A DNA stretch of 13,633 bases from Labilithrix luteola (lineage in GTDB: Bacteria > Myxococcota_A > Polyangia > Polyangiales > Polyangiaceae). The stretch is taken from positions 1 to 13,633 of the forward strand of contig JAMFST010000697.1 in NCBI GenBank assembly GCA_026225435.1, given 5' to 3'. The position numbers and the translations under genes are program-made. Under the pieces are notes generated by a model. The model worked only from the letters and a program-made list of their open reading frames with translations. It made no database searches and had not been told where the DNA came from. Positions 8,517-13,633 of the stretch are shown one piece after another. Numbering within the stretch: the first letter of the stretch is position 1; each line of letters opens with the position of its first letter.

Positions 8517-10343
8517 TCAGGGGGCGGTGGCGCGCGGCCCGTCGGCCCGAGCTTCCTTCTTCTTCGCGTAGAGGGCGTCGAGCGTGGCGGTCCAGCGGTC
8601 GAGAACCTTCTTGCGCTTCACCTTCAGGCTGGGGGTGAGCATCCCGTTCTCCTGGGTGAAGTCCTCGCTGATGAGGGCGAAGTCGCGCACCGCCTCGAAG
8701 CCCTTGAACTGATCGCCGTACTTGGTGATCTCGGCGGAGAAGCGCGCGCGCACCTTGCTGTCGGCCAGCAGCTGGTCGTCGTTGCCGCTGATCCCCTGCT
8801 CCTTGGCCCAGTCCTTCACCGCGTCCATGTTGGCGACGACCAGCGCCACGTTGTACGGGCGGTTGTCGCCGTAGACCATGACGTTGGCCACCAGCGGCGA
8901 GAGCTTGATCTGCTCCTCGAGCGGCGTCGGCACCACGTACTTGCCGTTCTCCAGCTTGTACTGCTCCTTGATGCGGCCGGTGATGTACAAAAATCCGTCC
9001 TCGTCGAGCCGCCCGAGGTCGCCGGTCTTGAAGCCACCGTCGGCGGTGCGCACGGCGGCGTTCTCCGCGTCGCGGTTGTGGTACCCGACCATGACGCTGG
9101 GGCCGTAGACGATGATCTCGCCGTCCTTGTTCGGCTTGCCGTCGGCGCCGTCGATGACGACCTTCACGTTGCGCACCACCGGGCCGACGGTGCCGAAGCG
9201 CCGGTGGCCGGGGTAGTTCACCGAGACGACCGGGCTGGTCTCCGTCAGGCCGTACCCCTCGAAGACGGTGATGCCGATGCTGTCGATGAACTCGGCCACC
9301 TCGCGCGAGAGCGCCGCACCGCCGCTCATGGCGTACTTGAGCCGCCCGCCGAAGCGCGCGCGCACCTTGCTGAAGACCAGGCGATCGGCCAGGCCGAGCG
9401 TGATCCCCTCGGCGAGCGAGAGGCGGTGCCCCTCGCGCTGCTTCACCTTCGCCTTGAGCGCCGCGCGCACCAGCGCCTGCACCAGGGTCGGCTTGTCCGA
9501 CAGCTGCTTCTGCACCGCGGTGTACAATTTGTTGAAGATGCGCGGGACGCTCATGAGCATCGTCGGCTGCACCTCGGCGAGGTTGTCGATCAGCTTGTCG
9601 ACCGACTCGCACAGGGCGAGCGAGGCCCCCTCCAGGAAGAGGTACTGCAGCTCGCCCGTCTGCCCGAAGACGTGAGCCCACGGCAGGAACGAGAGCGAGC
9701 GATCGTCGGGCTGGACCTTGAGGAGACCGCGGCAGCCGAGCACGTTGCTCACGATGTTCTCGTGCGAGAGCATGACCCCCTTGGGGTCGCCGGTGGTGCC
9801 GCTGGTGTAGATGAAGCAGGCGATGTCCCCCTTCTCCACCTTGATCGGCTCGTGCGCCGGGGCGGAGGCGAGCATCTCCCCGTACTTGTGCACCTTGCCG
9901 TCCCCCTCGGGGACCTGGGTCGAAGGGTCGAGCGAGATCACGTGCTGCAGCGAAGGCGCGTCGCCGTCGAGGAGGTGACGGATCTTCTTGGCGATGGCGT
10001 CGGTGGCGACGATGAGCACCTTGGCGGCGCAGTCGTTGACGATGAAGCCCCACTCCTTCTCCGACTGCTGCTCGTACATCGGCACGAAGGCCGCGCCGAG
10101 ACCGAAGCAGGCGTACTCGGCGACGGCCCACTCGACCCGGTTGTTGGCGATGGCCGCCACCTTGTCGCCGCGGGTCACGCCGAGCTTGGACAGCGCACCG
10201 CGGAAGCGGTCGACATCATGAGCGAAGTCCGCGTAGGTGATCCACTCCCAGCTCCCGTTCCGCTTCGTCCCGAAGAGCGGACGCGCGGCGTAATTGGTGG
10301 TGCTGGCTTTGTAGACGTCGACGAGCGTCTCGAGGGGCTCCAT
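8517..10343 (-). CDS. Long-chain fatty-acid--CoA ligase (AMP-forming)
   Basis: The 608-residue protein is an adenylate-forming enzyme that activates fatty acids with ATP and CoA, by way of an acyl-AMP. The phosphate-binding loop is YTSGTTGDPKG at 179-189. Other core motifs are LPWAHVFGQ at 220-228, FEGYGLTET at 361-369, and TGDLGRLDEDG with ITGRIKE up to 460, which includes the ribose-binding aspartate D442 and the hinge arginine R457. Near the end TPSLKVKRKK (570-579) carries the conserved C-terminal lysine region. The LMSVPRIFNKLYT segment and the NGKYVVPTPLE motif after the hinge fit the long-chain FadD15/Faa branch. It is soluble or peripherally bound to membrane. Chain-length preference cannot be read from sequence. 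It is the first gene of the minus-strand run and divergent from fabI; its ribosome site is weak. Confidence 0.95.
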   Translation of the reverse strand: MEPLETLVDVYKASTTNYAARPLFGTKRNGSWEWITYADFAHDVDRFRGALSKLGVTRGDKVAAIANNRVEWAVAEYACFGLGAAFVPMYEQQSEKEWGFIVNDCAAKVLIVATDAIAKKIRHLLDGDAPSLQHVISLDPSTQVPEGDGKVHKYGEMLASAPAHEPIKVEKGDIACFIYTSGTTGDPKGVMLSHENIVSNVLGCRGLLKVQPDDRSLSFLPWAHVFGQTGELQYLFLEGASLALCESVDKLIDNLAEVQPTMLMSVPRIFNKLYTAVQKQLSDKPTLVQALVRAALKAKVKQREGHRLSLAEGITLGLADRLVFSKVRARFGGRLKYAMSGGAALSREVAEFIDSIGITVFEGYGLTETSPVVSVNYPGHRRFGTVGPVVRNVKVVIDGADGKPNKDGEIIVYGPSVMVGYHNRDAENAAVRTADGGFKTGDLGRLDEDGFLYITGRIKEQYKLENGKYVVPTPLEEQIKLSPLVANVMVYGDNRPYNVALVVANMDAVKDWAKEQGISGNDDQLLADSKVRARFSAEITKYGDQFKGFEAVRDFALISEDFTQENGMLTPSLKVKRKKVLDRWTATLDALYAKKKEARADGPRATAP

Positions 10344-10413
10344 GATTCCGGCAGGCTATCGCGGAACGTGAAGCTTGAATATGGCGGCGGACTGGGGAAG
10401 GAGTGCACGCGCC
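10344..10413. promoter_or_regulatory. Short divergent intergenic region between the acyl-CoA ligase and fabI
   Basis: Only 70 bp lie between the two divergent start codons, so promoters for fatty-acid activation and fatty-acid elongation must be here or overlap the genes. I cannot identify reliable promoter boxes. The stretch includes AAGCTTGAATATGG around 10371-10384, its only AT-rich part. The regulatory role is inferred from gene orientation. Confidence 0.4.
10398..10403 (+). promoter_or_regulatory. Ribosome binding site that sets the fabI start
   Basis: The sequence GGGGAAGGAG at 10394-10403 contains a full AAGGAG, 10 nt before the ATG at 10414. It lies inside the longer open frame that begins at 10375, so it favours 10414 as the true start over 10375. 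Confidence 0.7.
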
Positions 10414-11382
10414 ATGTCCGAACCGACCACGCCCGCCGCGGCTGCCCCGTCCTCCGCCTCCTCGCTGACCATCGATCTCACCGGCAAGCGCGCCCTCGTG
10501 GCCGGCGTGGCGGACGATCAAGGCTTCGGATTCGCCATCGCCAAGGCGCTCGCCGAGGCCGGGGCCACGGTGATCGTCGGCACCTGGCCGCCGGCGCTGG
10601 GCATCTTCCAGACCCTGCTGCGCCGCGGCAAGATGGACGCCTCGCGCGCCATGCCGGGCGGCGGGCTGCTCGAGTTCGAGAAGGTCTACCCGCTCGACGC
10701 CGAGTACGACGTGCTCGCCGACATGCCGGAGGAGCTCCGCGAGAACAAGCGCTACAAGGAGCATGGCGACACCACCATCGACGGCCTGGTCCAGCGGCTG
10801 AAGGCCGACTTCGGGGACGAGCCCTGCCTCGACATCGTGGTCCACAGCCTCGCCAACGGCCCCGAGGTGAAGAAGGATCTGCTCGAGACGAGCCGCAAGG
10901 GTTACCTCTCGGCGGTCGGCGCCAGCGCCTACTCCAACGTGTCCTTGGTCCAGCGCTTCGGGCCGATGGTCCGCCCGGGCGGCTCGTTCCTCTCGCTCAC
11001 CTACCTTGCGGGCGAGCGCGTCATCCCCGGCTACGGCGGCGGGATGTCCAGCGCCAAGGCCGCGCTCGAGAGCGACACGCGGCTGCTCGCCTTCGAGGCC
11101 GGTCGCAAGTGGGGGCACCGGGTCAACTGCATCAGCGCCGGCCCGCTCGCCAGCCGCGCGGCGTCCGCCATCGGCAAGATCGCCGCGATGATCGACTACT
11201 ACCGGGAGAACTCGCCCATCCGCGAGGACGTGACGGCCCGCGAGGTCGCCACCCTGGCCGCCTTCCTCGCCAGCCCCTTCGGCACCGGCATCACCGGCGC
11301 CGTGCTCCACGTCGACAAGGGCTACCACGCGATGGGCGCGGCCCCCGACCGCGCCATGGGGAGCTGGCGCACCGGCGAATGA
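10414..11382 (+). CDS. fabI: Enoyl-[acyl-carrier-protein] reductase (NADH), plant/plastid type
   Basis: The 322-residue protein is a short-chain dehydrogenase-fold enzyme that reduces trans-2-enoyl-ACP in the last step of each type II fatty-acid elongation round. It shows a Rossmann nucleotide site ([20 protein letters not shown]), [20 protein letters not shown] at 144-163, and the catalytic residues Y197, Y207 and K215 in the stretch ending [17 protein letters not shown]. The spacing Tyr-x7-Lys, the [18 protein letters not shown] insertion (56-73) and the following acidic insertion match plant and chlamydial enzymes; E. coli FabI is about 262 residues with Tyr-x6-Lys. Triclosan binds this pocket in the family, but resistance cannot be judged here. 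The start at 10414 is chosen by its Shine-Dalgarno sequence. The gene is divergent from the acyl-CoA ligase and 42 bp ahead of miaB. Confidence 0.96.
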   Translation: MSEPTTPAAAAPSSASSLTIDLTGKRALVAGVADDQGFGFAIAKALAEAGATVIVGTWPPALGIFQTLLRRGKMDASRAMPGGGLLEFEKVYPLDAEYDVLADMPEELRENKRYKEHGDTTIDGLVQRLKADFGDEPCLDIVVHSLANGPEVKKDLLETSRKGYLSAVGASAYSNVSLVQRFGPMVRPGGSFLSLTYLAGERVIPGYGGGMSSAKAALESDTRLLAFEAGRKWGHRVNCISAGPLASRAASAIGKIAAMIDYYRENSPIREDVTAREVATLAAFLASPFGTGITGAVLHVDKGYHAMGAAPDRAMGSWRTGE

Positions 11383-11424
11383 ATCAGCCGAACGTTTTGG
11401 GCACATCCAAGCTATTAGAGGCGC

Positions 11425-12867
11425 GTGCGCTACGTCGTCCATACGTTCGGCTGCCAGATGAACGTCCATGACTCGGACCGGATGGAGTCCGTGCTCCGTT
11501 CGCACGGCTGGACCGCCGCCGAGCAGGTCGAGGACGCCGATCTCATCGTCTTCAACACCTGCAGCGTGCGGGAGAAGGCGGAGCAGAAGCTGCGCAGCGA
11601 GGTCGGCAAGCTCGCGCCGTTGAAGCGGGCGCGGCCGGAGATCGTGCTGTGCGTCGCCGGGTGCGTCGCGCAGCAGGAGGGGGAGAAGCTCCTCGAGCGC
11701 ATCCCGCACCTCGATCTGGTGCTCGGGCCGGACAACCTCGGCGAGCTGCCCCGCCTCGCGCTCGACCAGATCTCCGGCGCGCAGCCGCTCGCCGTCGCCG
11801 AGTTCGACCTCGCCGAGCCGCGCTTCTTGCCCATCGATCCGCGGCCAGGAACGGCGCCGGTGAGCGCCCTGGTGACGACGATGAAGGGCTGCGACGAGCG
11901 CTGCTCCTTCTGCATCGTGCCGACCACCCGTGGCCCGGAGCGCTACCGCCCGGCGGCGGAGATCGTCGAGGAGGTGCGTCGCTGGGTCTCGGCCGGCGCG
12001 CGCGAGGTGACCTTGCTCGGACAGACGGTCGACAGCTTCCGCGACCCGCTCCTTCCTCCGGTTCCGGGCGACGATCCCGACGAGAGCCAGTTCCCTCACC
12101 TGCTCCGGCTCATCGCCGCCGAGGTTCCTGGCCTTCTCCGTCTCCGCTACACCAGCCCGCACCCGCGGCACGCGACCGCCAGCCTCGCCCGCGCCCACGC
12201 CGAGCTCGACGTGCTCGCCCGTCACGTCCACTTGCCGGTGCAGTCCGGCAGCGACCGCATGCTCCGCCGCATGATCCGCCGCTACACGCGTGCAGAATAC
12301 ATCGACCGCGCGCGTCGTCTCCTCGCTGCTCGCCCCGGCATGACCATGTCCACCGACGTGATCATCGGCTTCCCCGGCGAGACCGACGACGACTTCGCCC
12401 AGACGCTGACCCTCGTCGAGGAGGTCGGGTTCACCTCGCTCTTCGGCTTCAAGTTCTCCCCGCGGCCCGGCACCCCGGCGCTCAAGCTGATGAAGGACGA
12501 CGTGCCCGAGGACGTGAAGAGCGAGCGCCTGGCGCGCCTTTTCGCGCTCATCGAGGCGCAGGGGCGGCGGCACCTGGAGACGCTGGTCGGCTCGCGGCAG
12601 GTGGTGCTCGTCGAGGGCGCCAGCAAGACCGGCGTCGGCACCTTCTCCGGGCGCACCCGGCAGAACGAGATCGTCCACTTCCAGCTGCCCACTTCGTCCA
12701 CCGCCGACCCGACGGGCGCGGAGGTCGAGGTGGATGTCCTCCGGGCCAACAAGCACTCGCTCGAAGGAAAGCTCACCGAGGCGGCGCGGCTGGCGCTGCC
12801 GGACGATCCCCACGCCGCGCGTCGCCCCCCCGCGCGCAAGAAGAACCTCCCCATCCTCGAAGCCTGA
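11425..12867 (+). CDS. miaB: tRNA-2-methylthio-N6-dimethylallyladenosine synthase
   Basis: The 480-residue radical-SAM methylthiotransferase adds a methylthio group to i6A37 in tRNAs that read UNN codons. The N-terminal UPF0004 domain starts HTFGCQMNVHDSDRM and supplies three cysteines for one 4Fe-4S cluster (C10, C46, C80). The radical-SAM motif is GCDERCSFC with C156, C160 and C163. Later family segments are HLPVQSGSDRMLRRM (269-283), STDVIIGFPGET (309-320) and FSPRPGTPA. A TRAM domain occupies about 388-452, followed by a basic tail. The segment after the radical-SAM motif reads GQTVDSF where GQNVxSY is usual. The start is GTG at 11425: an in-frame TAG at 11416-11418 rules out anything upstream, and the N terminus fits the family. 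AGAGG at 11417-11421 is unusually close to it. The partner gene miaA is not in the window. Confidence 0.95.
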   Translation: MRYVVHTFGCQMNVHDSDRMESVLRSHGWTAAEQVEDADLIVFNTCSVREKAEQKLRSEVGKLAPLKRARPEIVLCVAGCVAQQEGEKLLERIPHLDLVLGPDNLGELPRLALDQISGAQPLAVAEFDLAEPRFLPIDPRPGTAPVSALVTTMKGCDERCSFCIVPTTRGPERYRPAAEIVEEVRRWVSAGAREVTLLGQTVDSFRDPLLPPVPGDDPDESQFPHLLRLIAAEVPGLLRLRYTSPHPRHATASLARAHAELDVLARHVHLPVQSGSDRMLRRMIRRYTRAEYIDRARRLLAARPGMTMSTDVIIGFPGETDDDFAQTLTLVEEVGFTSLFGFKFSPRPGTPALKLMKDDVPEDVKSERLARLFALIEAQGRRHLETLVGSRQVVLVEGASKTGVGTFSGRTRQNEIVHFQLPTSSTADPTGAEVEVDVLRANKHSLEGKLTEAARLALPDDPHAARRPPARKKNLPILEA

Positions 12868-12887
12868 CAAGGAGCTCCGTTCCGATC

Positions 12888-13421
12888 ATGCCGCTCTACG
12901 AGTACCAGGGCATCCGCCCCCGCCTCGGCAAGAACGTCTTCGTCGCCCCCAACGCGTCGGTCATCGGCGACGTGGAGCTCGGGGACGAGGCCAGCGTCTG
13001 GTTCAACGTGACCATCCGCGGCGACCTGATGCCCATCCGCTTCGGTGCCCGCACCAACATCCAGGACGGCACCGTCGTCCACGTCACCGGCGAGCGCGCG
13101 TCGACCACCATCGGCGACGACGTGACGGTCGGGCACATGGCGCTCCTCCACGGCTGCACCGTCGGCCACGGGTGCTTGATCGGCATGGGCGCGATCCTCC
13201 TGGACAACTGCGTCATCGGCGACGAGTCGATCATCGCCGCCGGCTCGTTGATCGCGCCGGGGGCGAAGATCCCGCCGCGCAGCATGGTCATGGGGCGCCC
13301 GGGCAAGGTCGTCCGCACGCTCAGCGACGAGGACCTCGTTTGGGTGAAGGCCTCGGTCGGAATCTACATCGAGTCGGCGCGCATCTTCTCGAGCGGCGCG
13401 GTGAAGCTGATCGACGGCTGA
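12888..13421 (+). CDS. Gamma-class carbonic anhydrase-like hexapeptide-repeat protein
   Basis: The 177-residue protein is a left-handed beta-helix built from hexapeptide repeats, as in trimeric gamma carbonic anhydrases and their relatives YrdA and PaaY. Metal-binding histidines are H65 (VVHVTGE), H83 (VGHMALLHG) and H88, in the usual positions between subunits. R44 and D46 of IRGDLMPI, and Q59 and D60 of TNIQDGT, are also conserved. The family either hydrates CO2 or has an unassigned role; the acidic loop carrying the proton-shuttle glutamate of the archaeal enzyme Cam is not evident, as in many bacterial members, so activity is uncertain. AAGGAG at 12869-12874 lies 13 nt before the ATG, rather far. 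It is 20 nt downstream of miaB and may share its transcript. Confidence 0.92.
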   Translation: MPLYEYQGIRPRLGKNVFVAPNASVIGDVELGDEASVWFNVTIRGDLMPIRFGARTNIQDGTVVHVTGERASTTIGDDVTVGHMALLHGCTVGHGCLIGMGAILLDNCVIGDESIIAAGSLIAPGAKIPPRSMVMGRPGKVVRTLSDEDLVWVKASVGIYIESARIFSSGAVKLIDG

Positions 13422-13441
13422 TCGAGCCGACGCCGGGTCGA

Positions 13442-13633
13442 CTACGGCGCGGGAATGACGCGCACGCTGACCTCGGCGCTCCCCTTCTTCACGATGCCGA
13501 GCTCCTGCGCGGCGTGCTTCGACAGGTCGATGATGCGCCGCGGATCGCCGAACGGGCCGCGGTCGTTGATGCGCACGCGCACGGTGCGCCCGTCGCTGGC
13601 GCGGCGGACCTCGACCCAGGTGCCCAGCGGCAA
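13442..13633 (-). CDS. RlpA-like double-psi beta-barrel protein, C-terminal part (5' end outside window)
   Basis: The visible 63 codons encode the second half of a double-psi beta-barrel domain: GTWVEVRR, then VRVRINDRGPFGD, then RRIIDLSKHAAQELGI, as in RlpA and other septal-ring lytic transglycosylases. The catalytic-type aspartates in NDRGPF and IIDLS are both present. RlpA cleaves peptidoglycan strands lacking stem peptides in some bacteria and is usually a lipoprotein. The protein ends 17 residues or so after the domain, so it has no C-terminal SPOR domain, unlike E. coli RlpA. The reading frame continues past the window edge, and the TTG at 13633-13631 should not be taken as the start. 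The gene is convergent with the carbonic anhydrase-like gene, 20 bp away, with no clear terminator in between. Confidence 0.88.
   Translation of the reverse strand: MPLGTWVEVRRASDGRTVRVRINDRGPFGDPRRIIDLSKHAAQELGIVKKGSAEVSVRVIPAP

Noticed and set aside
10375..10413. Earlier ATG starts for fabI at 10375 and 10381
   Set aside because: The strong AAGGAG at 10398-10403 lies downstream of them and is well placed for 10414.
11383..11424. Promoter for miaB in the AT-richer gap after fabI
   Set aside because: A TATTAG at 11413-11418 loosely resembles a -10 box, but no -35 box lies at suitable distance.
10216..12870. Very long minus-strand open frame opposite fabI and miaB, and similar long frames opposite the acyl-CoA ligase, pseudokinase and TPR genes
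   Set aside because: They are antisense shadows caused by the rarity of stop codons in GC-rich coding DNA; the opposite strand carries clear protein families.
13414..13429. Short hairpin CGGCT/AGCCG at the end of the carbonic anhydrase-like gene as terminator
   Set aside because: The stem is 5 bp with a mismatch beyond it and no T run; such stems are common by chance in this composition.

Overview
The window is a gene-dense stretch of very GC-rich DNA (about 70 percent GC by eye, strong G/C preference at third codon positions). The gene content suggests a member of the Myxococcota or a related former deltaproteobacterium: an atypical Ser/Thr kinase-like membrane protein, a regulator that joins a DNA-binding domain to TPR repeats, and a plastid-type enoyl-ACP reductase. 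That placement is inference; there is no rRNA or other decisive marker. I see no mobile element, CRISPR array, tRNA or rRNA. Base composition looks uniform across the genes, so nothing points to recent transfer.

Left part (1-4513). The left edge holds the first 40 codons of a minus-strand tryptophan 2,3-dioxygenase (kynA), cut by the window. A 156-bp intergenic region with short direct repeats separates it from a plus-strand run: a membrane sensor histidine kinase, trpB, trpA (4-nt overlap with trpB) and a calcineurin-like metallophosphoesterase that has lost two metal ligands. The genes are 3 nt, -4 nt and 13 nt apart, which suggests one transcript. A tryptophan-degrading enzyme therefore starts back to back with an operon that includes the last two steps of tryptophan synthesis.

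Middle part (4514-10343). After a 73-bp gap with an inverted repeat come two translationally coupled plus-strand genes: an unrecognised 142-residue protein and a MerR-like-HTH/TPR protein. Convergent to them is a minus-strand run read from 10343 down to 6167: a long-chain acyl-CoA synthetase, a membrane-anchored pseudokinase with all the main catalytic positions replaced, and a Nit-type amidase whose start codon overlaps the pseudokinase stop.

Right part (10344-13633). Divergent from the acyl-CoA synthetase is fabI of the plant/plastid type (fatty-acid elongation), followed by miaB (tRNA ms2i6A methylthiotransferase), a gamma-class carbonic anhydrase-like protein, and, convergent at the edge, the 3' end of an RlpA-like double-psi beta-barrel protein.

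Most of this is metabolic housekeeping. The most notable items are the coupled pseudokinase/amidase pair, the coupled unknown/HTH-TPR pair, the metallophosphoesterase with an altered metal site, the kynA-kinase-trpBA arrangement and the plastid-type FabI.
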